DNA of 64,000 nucleotides, from contig NC_080695.1 in the NCBI RefSeq assembly GCF_030445035.2, positions 51,477,954 through 51,541,953 of the forward strand, read 5' to 3'. Of the stretch, positions 43,440 to 56,339 are shown piece after piece. The position numbers and the translations under genes were made by a program. The notes below the pieces were generated by a model. That model was not told the DNA's origin, did no database searches, and saw only the letters and a list, made by a program, of their open reading frames with translations. Position 1 is the stretch's first letter; every line of letters begins with the position of its first letter. The DNA comes from Dasypus novemcinctus (lineage: Eukaryota > Chordata > Mammalia > Cingulata > Dasypodidae).

Positions 43440-43900
43440 TTCCTTTGCAATTATTTTGTTCAGAGTTTAAATGAGGTGTTATTTCCCATAAAATCATAAA
43501 ATCCCCCATTATGTGTGTATAATTCAGTGAGATTTAGTAAATGTATACAGTTGTGCAACCTTCACCATAATCCAGTTTTAGAACACTTCCATTGCCCCAC
43601 AAACCCCTCAAGTCCAGCTTTGCAGTCAATCCTCTCTCCCACCACCAACCCAAAGGAAATAATAATCTGATTTTCATCTCCATTGTTTCCTAGAAATTTC
43701 ACATAAATAAAATCACACAATATGTGGTCTGTTCTGTCTACATTTTTTCACTTAAAATATTTTTGATGTTCACACATATTTTTGCATCAGTAGTCTGTTC
43801 CTTTTTATTATGGTATACTATTCCATTACATCAATATACCATAGCACCAGCTGACAGACACTTGGGTTGTTTCTAAGTTTGAGGTTTTCTTTTTTTAAAT
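43440..43900 (-). repeat. Old L1 3' end, antisense
   Basis: Reverse-complement landmarks of L1M-type 3' ends: 'gtataattcagtgagattta', 'cagttgtgcaaccttcacca', 'ccagttttagaacacttcca', 'catcaatataccatagcacc', 'acacttgggttgtttctaag'. Confidence 0.8.
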
Positions 43901-45950
43901 AGTATTGCTCATAGTTTAATGTCATAAATGTAATAAAGGAACATCAGAGCTATCCTTGTGGTCTGATATAGTAACTCCCATTACCTCCCCAAATTATAAG
44001 GTTTAGTGTGGGATGTTGATTTTGTGTCTAATAGTTATTTTCCAAGAATAATGAGATATTCTCAAGAGAATTAATAGTAAGTAGGTACATTCATTCAGTT
44101 TTGTGGCTGAAATTTCTTGGGTTTAAACAGTGCCCTTCCTTCCCAGGAAGAATGTTTGTAACACTGTTGGTTTGAACATTTGTTTTAATATTTTATTATT
44201 TAAAACATCGGAATCTGTGAGGAGAGGAAAGTTACTGAATTGCTGTTTCTTGGAAAGTCCTTACTGCAGTTTTTCCTCAAATTTGATCAGCAAAATCTTT
44301 ATGCCTTATTTCTCTAAAATGCTACTAAGATTATACAAATCACAGTCTGTTTCAAGTCTCTAATAAAACTTAAAGAATATTACATTCCAGTAAATAATTC
44401 AAATCACTAAGAAATTATGCATTGACAGGTCTAGCTCACACTATGGACAATTCACTTCCAATATTACTACATACCTTCTTTCATATGGCAAAGAGTTGTT
44501 TTCTGATAGATGTACATCAAAGTGGCAGTTCAGCAACTCCAGAAAACATCCTCATCTGATTTTTCACTTTGGCAGAGAAACTCTGGAAAACCACCTTTTT
44601 CTGACCCTAAGATCCAAAACCATTAACAATCCAATAGCACTGCCTCAGATGGAAACTACCATTAAAAACACATGTCAAACTAGTACATGATGTTGACACT
44701 CAAAACTCAGAACAAATCACACCATGCATGATTTATATGGAGCAGAAATTGAAGGAAAATTAGAGTCTAGATTTTTCATATAGAATTTCCAAGATTCACT
44801 TTTTCAGTGTTTTGCAGTCTCCATCTATGCTGTGATATAGAAGTAATCATTGGAATAACATATATTTCAGAACACTAAAACATAATTTATATTCATCTTT
44901 TATCTCTTAAATTGTAATTTCTTGGGATAAGTGAAGTTTAGCTAACCATATTGTGGGGCAATGGAAGTGTTCTAAAACTGGATTATTCTGTCCTTCACCT
45001 GTGTGCCACAGAATAAAAATCACTACAAAAATATTATATGTGCAATTGCAGGTGTGATTTTTACAAAGGAAACATATCTTGTACTTATGTAAAAATATTT
45101 TCTAAAAACAGGGTGCCATTAATGTGAGAGATGTTAGTTCTTAATTTGGTGTTTTATTTTCCCTGTCTAACCATAGATGATGTTAAAGCCGACTATAATG
45201 TCTTCTTCTTTTTCTGGTTCTCAAGGAAGAACGTCAGTATAGATTTATGTATATATGTATATTTATAAATATACATAAATTATATTCCTTTGTAAGTCAT
45301 CTTAATAAAAAATGGAAGTATTATCAAATACAATATTTTTGTGTTGCAAAACTCCAAATAAAGCAAAAATATAATTTATTCTGATTTACTGACAGAATCA
45401 TAGTTCCTTCTCAAACACCTCCTGCTTAAAGTGTAAACCTGTACTGTTCAGAACACATACACCATCCAGAGAATGCCTTGTTTCTTTCATTCTGCCTCTC
45501 ATCAGCAGTCTCTGCTGCAGCAAACCCTTCTTAATGAATTTTCAGTCTCAAGTATTTATTTGGTCCTTAAAGAAAATTTAAGTAAGCCTAAAGGGAAAAT
45601 ATCAGTAACGCCATTTAGACAAAAACAAAAATGGATAAGGGCTTTTAAGTGTGATTTGCCCATTTTTCTTAACCTGGGAGATAACTGATGAGTTTGAGAA
45701 AATGAGGAATAAATTATCCTAGCAATAGTTAGAATCTAATTTGTGAAAAACTCCTTTCCACCATTTTAGTTCACCCCATATATCCAGAGTATTCTACCTA
45801 TACCTATATTGCTTTTTTCTTTGCAGTTTACTGTGGAAGATAATTGAGCATGGCTTACATTTCTCATTTTCAAATGCCTTGCAATTTTCTTATCTGCAGG
45901 TTAGAAGCTAGAAAATTAAAGCTACCTTTTCTATGCTCTCTTAAAGATCA
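43901..45950. other. Unassigned, mostly AT-rich
   Basis: No recognisable gene or repeat. A TA-rich microsatellite-like stretch lies at about 45245-45285. Open frames of 60-80 codons carry no motif. Confidence 0.3.
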
Positions 45951-45964
45951 AGGTCCCCATGTGG

Positions 45965-46073
45965 GGAAGGAGTGGGGTGAGGGGGTAGAGGGTATATGGA
46001 GACCTAATATTTTTTAATGTAACATTAAAAAAATTAAGACAAAAAAAAAAAAAGAAGAAGAAGAAGAAAAAAC
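45965..46073 (+). mobile_element. Very short L1 3'-end insertion
   Basis: Only ~109 bp: the terminal L1 sequence ('ggaaggagtggggtga', 'tttttaatgtaacattaaaa') plus an A/GAA-rich tail. The flanking 14-bp duplication (aggtccccatgtgg) at 45951-45964 and 46074-46087 is perfect. A drastically 5'-truncated but bona fide target-primed insertion. Confidence 0.95.
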
Positions 46074-46087
46074 AGGTCCCCATGTGG

Positions 46088-48349
46088 CCTAGCATCTACC
46101 AAACAGGAACCTTGAACCTTGCAACATGAGCTGGTTCTTAAAGCATTTGCCCAGGGTGCACACATCCTTTTGACTCCTACTTATTGACTCACATTTCTTT
46201 TACAAGAGCAAGTCACCTGGCCTAGCCTTCATCACTTGTGTAGCATATAAATTGCCCCCAGGACAGGCAGCACATATCTGAGAGCAATAACATCATACTT
46301 TAAGCAGGAGACGAGCACATTCTTATTTATTTATATCAAGGAATAAATTATAGGGAAACAAAAATGGAAGAATGAAGCTAGTTAAGAAATGTTTCCAATG
46401 TCCAAGAAAGATATGATTTGTGGCTTCTACAGAGCATTTGGAAGTGGAGAGAATGTGATGTGTTTTGGTGGTAGAGTCAACATGGCTGGCTGATGGATTA
46501 GATGCTGGGTATCAAGGAAAGGAATCATTCAAAGATGATGACTCCATGCTTTATTTAGCCAATTATGAAATAAAGCATGGACCCAACTAGAATCCACAAG
46601 TGGGGATTCACCAGGAAGGTGAATCAAATAATTCTTTCCCCAACTATGACATCCAAGGTACCAGGAGAAGATACATCTACATGATATGCCACCCCAAGCA
46701 TTAAGGAATATATAATACCTATGTTGCATAAATTGATCCAGGGCCAAAAAATATGTCATTAGCATATTATAATACTGATAATAAAACTTAAAGGAGAAAG
46801 CACCAAGAAGGGGAAAATGCAGCCTATCTATAATTTTAATATAGATTTCTTTGAGAAACCTAAATTCAAACTTAGCAAATTAAAATCCAAAGATTCTGAA
46901 AATAATGCACAATGACCAAATATTGTGTAATATGAACAAAAGTGTGATGCAAAATTTAGTAAATCACTAAATATAATGAACACATAAAGAGTTTAGAAAC
47001 ATCAATCATATTACCCCTCTCTCTCCTAGGACATAACCCAAAGCCTTTGCTCTTGGAATTTTTTCCCAGAAGTTTTGTCTAACAGGGCCATTAGGCTCAA
47101 AACAAGGCGATTCAATTACTTTCCACTCAATTTCTCCCAGTCTCTCTCTAGCAAGTAATTTATAACTCAGTGATCTCCAATCTAAGAGGTTAATGTTCCC
47201 CTGACTTTTCCACACAGGATTAATTGCCTTAGGGGAATTCCACAGACAAGGCAATGAGTGCTTTTGGATTGTTTCATTTAACATTTCTTGCTTCTTTTAC
47301 TAACAATCACAGTGGATGAGAAAGTTGGAGATAAACACATCTTGTAAAAATCAAAGTCCACAAACTACTTACAACTAATTGGAGTTGTTTACTTCTTCAT
47401 TTATTGACTCACTCAATAAATATGTACAGTTTCTCTAATACATTCCAAACACTGTGCAAGGAAGTGGGAGTGAAAGTTCTTGAAGAAGTTCTTGAAGAAT
47501 TTTTTATAGGTATATTACTTTAAAAGTCTATCCATATAAACATAGGGTAGATACATAAAGCAAAAAGAAAAATCAGTAACAAGGCACAAGTTAACTGAAA
47601 ACAAAAATTGACATGATATTTTTGATTGATAGAATTTTGGGATGTGATAACAGCCAAGTGCTTGCTTGATCATCTTGTATGTGGTCCACATAAGTAAAAC
47701 GTGGACAGAGGGTACTAAGGGTAGAAAACCAAGAGCAGAGACATTTCCCAATTTGTCTTTATATCATTTGTGGTTCTAGGAGGAAACAGATAGTACATAC
47801 TTTAATTATGATTATTCATGGAGGATTTAATAAAGTGACTAATTCCAAAGATGTAAAGAGGGGGTAGGGAAAGCACCTCCTGGGGGGAGGTTCTGGAGAA
47901 AGGACCACAAAGGTGGCAGCAGCCTGAGACAAGCCAACAAACAGGCAATCTGGAAAAAAAAATATCCAGCCCTCACCTTCCTTTTCCCCACCAATCCCCT
48001 GCTTGGCTCCCCATTGTCCAAATCCACCTACAAGTTAGAGCAAATATTAAATTACTTCAGATTAGCCCATTCAAAACAGAGATGCAGAGCAAGTAGACCG
48101 GGAGGGAAAAAAGAGAAAAGCAAGATATCCACCAAAGTCCTCTCAAATAAGATGTAATTAAAAAAAAAAAATTAAGTGTATAGCTAAGTACTATGATCAT
48201 GAAATCCCATAGAGCAGCTGCATTATAATTCATTAGTGATGCTCTAAGCAGAGCCCATGTGGCATATAGTGTAGCTCTATGAATCCCCACAGATATGAAA
48301 CAGCACAGGATACCGTTTTAACTCCAGGGATTCCACAGAGTGAATTCAG
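46088..48349. other. Mostly single-copy sequence
   Basis: An L2/MIR-like tail on the minus strand is likely at about 47395-47475 ('cactcaataaatatgtacag', 'caaacactgtgcaaggaagt'). The segment 46440-46640 ('ggctggctgatggattaga', 'catgctttatt') may be another ancient repeat. No gene supported. Confidence 0.35.
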
Positions 48350-48790
48350 CCTCTCAGTCCTCTTTGCTTCCCCCTCACCCTGGAGCTAGAATTTGGAGAT
48401 GCCCTCTTGGGACAGGAACCCTCCCTTCAACTGCCACCAAAAAGCAGTTACTTCAGAAAAATCAGGCATGAGATCAAGCTGGAGAGCTTCTTCATGGAAG
48501 AGCTGACAGACCAGTGTGTCAGGGAAGGGGCCCTCTGCCTGTGCTCCTGATGCTGGACAAAGCAGCCGCCTCCCTGACACCTGGAGGTTCTGGTTCAGAT
48601 GGAGCCTCCTCCCTCCCCAGGGCCTTCACCTCAAACTGCGCACTCCGTGCAGGCTGAAAATGACGCTTCTGAGTAGGATGGGGACCAACACCGCAGCCAG
48701 AGGTCTCAGGTCAAGGATGCCCCCTACAAAAATGGTGTAGGTTCACCCCGCCTTCTGCCTTGGGCACAAGCCTACCCCAGGTCCCCTGCT
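48350..48790. other. Moderately GC-rich block, possible gene fragment
   Basis: Minus-strand frame 48386-48580 and plus-strand frame 48516-48740 overlap, and neither has a recognised family. The block is compositionally distinct from its AT-rich flanks and lies about 0.6 kb upstream (plus coordinates) of the CpG island. An exon or retrocopy remnant is possible but unproven. Confidence 0.2.
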
Positions 48791-49340
48791 TTATGGGCGG
48801 AGAGTCATCATTTTTTTTCAGTCCATCAACATTTAATACCTGTATTGATGTAGTTGGATTCAACTAAAGCATTTTATAAATAGTTTTGTGCCTGTTCTTT
48901 CTGTTTTTCAAATTCCACCCTTCTTTTGGATGATTTAAATATTTTCAGACTTTCATTTTAATGTCTGTTGTTTTTCTATCCATACTTCTTTGCATTATTT
49001 TCTAGTGGCTGATCGCGGGATGGAATTACACAACTTCAACTTTTTGCCACCTAATAAGAGTTGACCTTAGACCATTTCTACTAAAATATAGAAACCTTTT
49101 AATTACATAGGTATATTTAATCCCCTGCCATTTATGCTATGAGCTGCATCTCCGTATGTAATAAACCACGTAAGACAATATTATGACGATGCTTTAAGTA
49201 GCCATATGCTTGAGAATGAATTTAAGAATGAATATTCAATTATATTTACCATTTCTCATGCAATTCCTGCATTCTTGGAGATTGCAATTTCTCTGGTATC
49301 ATTAACCTTCGAAGGGTTTTGGTTTTTTGTTTGTTTGCTT
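48791..49340. other. AT-rich sequence, nothing assigned
   Basis: No gene or clear repeat between the GC-rich block and the CpG island. Confidence 0.3.
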
Positions 49341-49399
49341 TTAAATAATCCCAGGCTGCTTGGGAGGGGCCCGAGTGGGCACAAGAGAAGGGGTGCGAA

Positions 49400-50040
49400 A
49401 TTCAGCTTACTGGGGCGCTGATCCTGTCCACGTGACAAGTGCCTGGCCGACTGCAGCACTCACCTGGTTAGTGCAGCAAGCGCCCGGGTGGCTGCGCTGC
49501 GAGACCGCACCCTGGGGCCCGCCCAGCTCCGGAGCTCGCGTCCCACGCAGGGGCGCTTAAGGCTCCTCCTCCCCGCCAGCTCTGCCCCCAGCGGGCTCTG
49601 GGCAACAGCCCCAGTCGGGGGTAATTTGAGCAACGAGGCCGCTCCACCCCCACCCCCACCCCACGCGGGGCCCAGAGGCGGTTGCCGCGTCGTTAGACGC
49701 CGGGGCGCTCCGTCAGGCTCGCGGCGCCGCGTGCCCTGGGGGCGGCTCCGGGGGCTCCTGCCCGCCCCGCTCCTTCAGCCCGCGGGATGCGCGGTGGGGG
49801 TGCGGCTGTCAGCAGTTCAACAACTGTTCCTCAGCCTCCGGCGCTTTCTTAGCAGCCCCAGCCTGTGTCATCCCATCTGTCGCGGGGCTGCTGTCCTCTG
49901 CTGGGTCCCTCCCCTCCCCTTCGGTTTCCCAGTGGCCTGGGGCGGGGGAGGGGGCGAGGGGTCAGGAGGGGAGCCTGGGCACGAACACCTCCTGCGTCGG
50001 CCTCGGGGGCGCTCATCTCTGCCGAGACCACCAGTTCCTT
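49400..50040. promoter_or_regulatory. CpG island, candidate promoter
   Basis: About 640 bp of GC-rich sequence with dense CpG (for example twelve CpGs in 49681-49740 and eight in 49741-49800), in contrast to CpG-poor flanks and with no match to the GC-rich SINE or LTR families here. It contains an E-box CACGTG (about 49429-49434), GC-box-like ggggcgg (about 49738-49745) and cccgcccc elements. No TATA box is evident. CpG islands of this kind usually mark a promoter. A 194-codon plus frame (49488-50072) and a 121-codon minus frame (49849-50214) cross it but have low-complexity Pro/Gly/Arg content. Transcription direction is undetermined. Confidence 0.75.
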
Positions 50041-50099
50041 TTTGTTTTTTCCCTCTAAATCTTTGTTTTTAATTACACTTACATACTTTATGCTTTGCT

Positions 50100-50840
50100 G
50101 AATATGAAAGTCTGGGTGGGAGATTTTTTGATGGTTGGTCAGTTTGGTTTTTTTCTTGTTGTAAACTTTAATGATACAGTGAAACTGTCTTCTGGTCTCC
50201 ATGGTTTCTAACAAATCAATTTTCCCCAGTTTGTAATAGGTCTGGGTTTTTCCTGGCTACCTTCAAGATTTTGTCTTTATCTTAGGTTGGCACCAGTTTG
50301 ACACTTATGCTCTGGTAGGCTTTGTTGTTTCCAAATTCATCCAGTTTGGGTTTTGCTGAACTTTAATCTCTAAATTTATATCTGTCCCCAAATCAAGTCA
50401 TTTTCAGGCTATTACGCTATGTTTCTGTCCCATTCTCTCTCTCCTCTTCTGGGAAACTTCCCAAATCTTACATCATTAGAAATTGTCTCACAGGTCCCTG
50501 AGGTGCTGTTCATTTTCTCAAATATATTTTTTTTTCTCAGATTTGAGAATTTCTATTGATTTTAGATTTTTAAAAAATATTTTATTGTCTTTCTTTAAAA
50601 GATACATTGATCACACAAATGTTACATTAAATAATAAAAGAGGTCTGTTGATTCATTTTTAAGTTCACTGACTCTTCCCCATCTCCATAATTCTCTTAAA
50701 ACCATTCAGTGAATTTTTATTACAGGTAATGAATTCTTTCTGTACTAAAATTTACTTCCGTTTTATAGTTTCCTTTTCTTTGCTGAGGTTTCTTATGTTT
50801 TCACTACCTTTTCCTTACCTTGCTTAACAGAGTATTGCCG
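50100..50840 (-). mobile_element. HAL1/L1 ORF1-region fragment, antisense
   Basis: Reverse-complement HAL1 landmarks in order: 'accttcaagattttgtcttt', 'gtctcacaggtccctgaggt', 'gctgttcattttctcaaa', 'ttctattgattttaga', 'aagttcactgactcttcccc', 'ccattcagtgaatttttatt'. Frames are closed. A tiny L1 tail is nested at 50567-50642. Confidence 0.75.
50567..50642 (-). mobile_element. Tiny L1 3'-end insertion in HAL1
   Basis: Contains 'aaatgttacattaaataata' with 'agagg', the antisense L1 terminus, splitting the HAL1 segment between 'ttgattttagattttt' and 'ttgattcatttttaag'. These similar flanks look like a target duplication. Confidence 0.65.
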
Positions 50841-51293
50841 TCAATATATATTTTTTATAGAAATCGTGTTTGCAATCTAAGAAAAAAAATTACTTCACTT
50901 TTTTTATTGAATTCTTGGTTATTAGAGGAATTTGGGCATATTAATGCAATTTATTATTTTTATCAATTAGAATACTTTGGGTTTTTTTTATTTGAAGTTA
51001 ATGATAATAGCTGGTGTGGAAGTGGGGTAGGTTAGGGGACGAGCATGTTTGACCTCTGATGGACTGATTGTTCCAGTTATTTAGTAAGAGATGGGATTTG
51101 GTTACTTATTAAGCATTTATATATTGAAAATAATTTTAAGTGGTAAGGACCAAGAGAGAGAAAAATGTTAAAAATATCCATTGAAATTGTACTTATAATG
51201 TAAAAAGCTAAATATCTAAAGAGATAGAGCCATTTAAAATAATACTATATATTTTTAAGTAATATGAAGACACATGGGCAATTGTTATATTGT
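50841..51293. other. AT-rich sequence, nothing assigned
   Basis: No gene or clear repeat recognised up to the target duplication of the next DAS-I. Confidence 0.3.
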
Positions 51294-51307
51294 GAAAAAA
51301 ATCTAAT

Positions 51308-51673
51308 GGGAAACAGACTTGGCCCAGTGGTTAGGGCGTCCGTCTGCCACATGGGAGGTCCGTGGTTCAAACCCTGGGCCTCCTTGACCTGTGTGGAGCT
51401 GGCCCATGCACAGTGCTGATGCGCGCAAGGAGTGCCCTGCCATGCAGGGGTGTCCCCCATGTAGGGGAGCCCCATGCACAAGGAGTGCGCCCCGTAAGGA
51501 GAGCGGCCCAGCGCAAAAGAAAGTGCAGCCTGCCCAGGAATGGCACCACGCACACTTCCGGTGCCGCTGACTACAACAGAAGCGGACAAAGAAACAAGAC
51601 GCAGCAAATAGACACAAAGAACAGACAACCGGGGGAGGAGGGGGATTTAAATAAATAAATAAATCTTTTTTAA
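51308..51673 (+). mobile_element. DAS-I SINE, full length
   Basis: Head 'gacttggcccagtggttagg' with B-box 'ggttcaaaccc', body 'gctgatgcgcgcaaggagtg', tail 'ttaaataaataaataaatct' with an A-run. An approximate target duplication (aaaaaaatct plus aat or tat) lies at about 51294-51307 and 51674-51686. Confidence 0.95.
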
Positions 51674-51679
51674 AAAAAA

Positions 51680-51830
51680 ATCTTATTCCTGGCTTGGCTT
51701 TTGGATGAGAAGCTCCCCGAGCCCAGCTGGTCATAAATAAATTCTTTTTTCCTTCCCAAAATTATTACTGAGTCCTGGCCTTTCCACATGCAAATAATTG
51801 AACCTCTTTCGACATCTACACTGCTCTAGA
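51680..51830 (+). repeat. ERV LTR 3' fragment (R-U5-like)
   Basis: 'ttcctggcttggcttttgga', 'gagaagctccccgagcccag', then 'tcataaataaattctttttt' (AATAAA) and 'gagtcctggcctttccacat', ending 'ttcgacatctaca'. The layout fits R-U5 of an ERV LTR in sense orientation. The upstream part is missing. Confidence 0.5.
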
Positions 51831-51899
51831 CTCATATTTAAACCTTTGATATAATGTGAATTATAACTGTAGAGCATACTTTTCTTTAAAAGCAATATG

Positions 51900-53160
51900 T
51901 TCCTTATTTGAAGGGTTTAATATTGTTCTGGAGACCTGCCAAATGCAACTTGAAGAACCAAAAATACTATCACTCATTTACCAAAATGTTTCAAAAACTT
52001 AAAATGAAGGCAGAAACCATGGAGATTCTAGAAGAAATTGTAGGAAAACATCTTAAAGACCTGGTGGTAGGTGGTGGATTCTTAAAGGAGATAAGAGGAG
52101 GATAGAGATGGACTACTGATTTTTAATATATGTAGTTTTACTTAGCTGCACTGTAAAAGTTTGGAAATGTTTAGACTGGATGGTAACAAAGAGTAACAAC
52201 TACTTTATAAATGGGGATGTGGCTTAAAATGGCAGTCTAGGGATGTAAATGTTAACTGACAGAATGCTAGAGAATAATCTAGGAACTGAATAACACAGTA
52301 AACCAAGAGGTGGATGAGAATTGTGGTTGATGGTCCAAATGCAAGACTGTCCTTTGTGAGCTAGAGCAAAAGTACATCACTAATGCAGGGCCGTGGGAAT
52401 GTGCAGAAGCATGGTAAAAACACTACTGGAGTGACCTATGGACTGTGGTTAGCAGTAACAATCTAATATTCTTGCATCTATGCCAAAGATGTACCGTGTT
52501 GATAATGGGGCAGTATGGAAAATATGTGCCAAATGTACACTCTGGATGTGGTAACAGTCAGGTGATATTATCTTATCTGTAACTAATGTTCCACCACAAT
52601 GTGGTGTGTTGATAGAGGGATGTTGTTTGGGAATTCCACACATGTCCCTGATTGTCTTATAAATTTACAACTTCGTCATAAAATTTTTAAAAAATAATAA
52701 TAAGGTGTATTGGGGGGAAAGTACACCAAATGAAAGATAAGGACTATGATTAGTAGTAAGATTTTGACAATATTCTTTCATAATTTGTAACAAATGCCTC
52801 ACAACAATGTAAGATGTTTGTGGAGGGTTGATGTATGGTACCCCTGAATGACGTTATGCATTTTCCTTTGTAAGTTCACAATTTTTACTATACAGGTCTA
52901 GCTTATGTATGTTCATATATAAATGATATAAATGATAGGGTGGGTTGGAGGAACATACTGTGGTTAGTACTAATATTTTGAAAATGTTCTTTATTCATTA
53001 GTTTAAAATGTTTAACAACAGTGCAAGCTATGGGTGTAGGCAGTGTTATGAGAGTCCTATATGATTTTAGAGATATTTGTTTTCTAATTTCACAACTATT
53101 AATATAAACTTTATTATGTGTATTTATGTATGAGTGATGTATTTCAATAAATTAAAATAT
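51900..53160 (+). mobile_element. L1 3' UTR with three-unit array, sense
   Basis: The first part ('gtaaatgttaactgacagaa', 'gtaaaccaagaggtggatga', 'gagctagagcaaaagtacat') is L1 3' UTR. The last 600 bp (52540-53155) repeat the three-unit array seen at 10436-11115 and end 'atttcaataaatt'. Confidence 0.65.
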
Positions 53161-53976
53161 ATGTATTAATATTTAAATAATGTTACACACAAAAATAATG
53201 ATCCCCATATGCCCCACTCCACACACATCCCACCCTTCCCCGCATTAACAACTTCTTTCATTAGTGTGGTACATTCATTGCAATTGATGAACACATTTGG
53301 AGCATTGACACTTATCTTGAATCATAGTTTATATCATAGTTTACCCTTTCTCCCACTCAATTCTGTAGGTTATGGGAAGACACATAAAGGCCTGTATCTG
53401 TCATTGCAGTGTCATTCAGGATAATTCCAACTCCTGAAAATTCCCCATATTACATGTTTCATTCCCTCTCCCTGCCTTCACCTCCTCCAGGAGCCCCAGT
53501 ATCCACATCAACGATACAATTTCTTCCATTGCTAGAATCCCGATAAGTCTATAGTAGAATACCAGTAAGTCCACTCTAGGCCATATTTTATTCCCCAATC
53601 CTGAGAATTCTGGGATGGTGATGCCCACTCCACCTCTAATTGAGAGGAGGTCTCATTCTCATATGGCTGATGGATAGGACTCTCTTCCTTGCATTTATAG
53701 CCTTTCTCTGTTCCTTGCTATGATGGTTGTCCATTCTCACCTCCTTGCTAGTTGTCCTGGGTGAGTCCAATAAACTGGAGAGTAGGTGTGGCAACTCCAT
53801 TGAGGCCCAGGGTCCAGATGGAAAAAGGACAGACCAAAGATTCAAGTCTCTTGGATGTACACATATCAAATCCAGTGCAAACTATAGGATCAAAAAAAGG
53901 GACAGAAGAGGCATGTGTAGAGAAGTCACACATGAGTCCAACGCTCAGGAGCACAAATTCAAAAGAAGGGCCCACT

Positions 53977-54340
53977 CATTGGTGTGGAGAAAGTGGCCAG
54001 GGTGGCTGCTGGGGGTAGGGAGTGGGAGGAAGAGATGTGATGTGGGGGCATTTTCGGGGATTGGAGTTGTCCTGGGTGGTGCTGCAGGGACAGTTACCAG
54101 ACATTGTATGTCCTCCCAGGACCCACAGTGTGGACTGTGGCAGAGTGTGGGCTATGGTGCAGACCATTGACCATGAGGTACAGTGGTGCTCAGAGATGTA
54201 TTCACCAATTGCAATGAATGTCTCATGATGATGGAGGAGGTTGTTGTTATGGAGTGAGGAGTGGATGAGGGGGGTGGGGGGCATATGATGACCTCACATC
54301 TTTTGATTGTAACATTAAAAAAATAAAGACAAAAAGAAAA
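53977..54340 (+). mobile_element. 5'-truncated L1 3' end nested in L1 3' UTR
   Basis: Starts 'cattggtgtggagaaagtgg' and ends 'ttgattgtaacattaaaa' plus an A-rich tail. Flanking duplication aaagaagggcccact/aaagatgggcccact (one mismatch) at 53962-53976 and 54342-54356. The host 3' UTR continues across it collinearly with 23310-23330. Confidence 0.95.
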
Positions 54341-56339
54341 AAAAGATGGGCCCACTGGCAAAGCATAAACCTCTGGAGCTATGTAGGATGACTCTAGGAT
54401 ATGTGTTTTTCCAGAGCACTCAGGAGCCCCACTATTTGGGGTAGTATCTACTCTGGCAGTCTATGAGATTCTAATGAGATGTGCATAACTGTTACCTATG
54501 GGATAAACTCACGACTCGATTTGATGCCTCTTAGTTATGAAATCATTTTTGTTTACCTATTTCCCCTTTTATTAAAGGTCCTTTTCCAGATGCAATGCTA
54601 CTTGCTGCTCGTAGTAATCCCTCAGTGCCAGGGAAGCTCATCCCTGGGAGCCATGCCCTACACTGGGGGGAAGGTAATGCATTTATACACTGAGTTTGGC
54701 TTAGCAAGAGGCCACATTTGAGCAACATGAAGACTCTTAGGAGATAAATCTTAGGCACCCTAGAGTACTAGGCTAAGCCGGAATTTCAGGAGCAAGGGGT
54801 CATAAGAATAGTCACAAATATCATGGGCCCAACAACGGACCATCTGTCTTTACTAGTCATTGTCCCCCACTTGGAGGATTGTTGCTTTTCCATTAGAAAA
54901 TGTGACAGAACTCCCTAGGAAGGGAATTCAATATTCTTTTGGTTAGTATGTGAAACTCCACCCACTGGGACAATGTCCCATGAACATTTCAACACAATTA
55001 CATTACTTATATGTATGTCCAGGTGAACTTCCTCCCATGTATCCCCCATTACTGACACCCCACCGCAATGATTCTCTACTGCCACAGTTGTAACCCTTCC
55101 GTGATCCTAAACTTCTTCAAAATTGAAGCGAAGAATATCGCCAAATACAATTAAAAGGGAAAAGAAATAACAACGATAGGTTTAACCATAAGATATAAAA
55201 CACATAACAATTTACAAAAACTGAAACTTAAATCAAATGAAAAATATTTTTAAAATTTTTTGATGTTTTGCCTTATATTGCTGTAATGTCAGTTGTTCTA
55301 TATGTACAGTCACATTTTCTTCCATTTCTTCCCCAGTGTCTTAGTTTTTGTTTTTGTGTTCAAAGAAGTATTAGGTCACAGTAAAGTCACCTACAGAACA
55401 CTGGGGACTCCCAAATATCCAACATCCTCCTCCTTTTTCCCCTTCCCATATTAATAACCTTTTTAAATATGGATAGTACATTTGTTACAACTGATGTACA
55501 AATATTGAAATATAGCCACTAACCATGGGCAATGCTTTATATTATTTCTACACTCTAGACCATACATTAAGTTTATGATGAAATCCAACATGGCCTGTAT
55601 CCATCATTGCAAGATCATTCAGAACACTTCCCTTGCCCCCTAAATACTCCCTCCTCCATCTACTCTATTCCTTGTTGCCCCTCCCCTCAGTGACCAAAGA
55701 CTTCGCTCCTTGAATGACAAGATTCACAGTTAACTTGCAACAATTCTCAGGTCTTGTCACACTGTTCTGTCCTCCCCAATTAGGAAACTCCCATGCTCTT
55801 GAGAGACACCCACTCTTTTGAGAACATATTGGCCCTCCCCTGGATGGGATTTCAACTCCTCCTCGCTCATTATGTGGGTTTCCACCTAAAGAAACAATGC
55901 ACTATGACAAAACAATCACTCACACCTTCTCTAGATGACTGCCCCAATTGTGCCCTGTCCCGAATGCACCCCCATTCAACTCCCTAAACCAGTAACCCTT
56001 CCTTGTCATATTGCTGAGAGGTTTCCCAATATTGTAGTTTCAACCACATACCCACAAATCCCCAGTGTTCACCTGCTCCTTCTTCCAGCCCTCTCCCCAG
56101 TTCCACGGACTGTTCACAACCCACCCTCTGCTCCTGTTAAACTTGCACCACCCAAACCAATAGTATCAATGCACCTGTCAGATCCCTTGACTGCACAACT
56201 ACTCTCTTCCACCTTATCATTGATTTCACCTACATGGGCATTGGGTCACAATCTTTTTCTCCATTTCTATTTCCTGTAAACCTATCTTACAGACTCTAGC
56301 TCTCTCAGTCTGTTCAATTTGTTTAATTCCTATCAGTGA

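Noticed and set aside
49488..50072. 194-codon open frame in the CpG island
   Set aside because: GC-rich sequence is poor in stop codons. Its Pro/Arg/Gly-rich translation shows no domain. Kept only as part of the CpG island.
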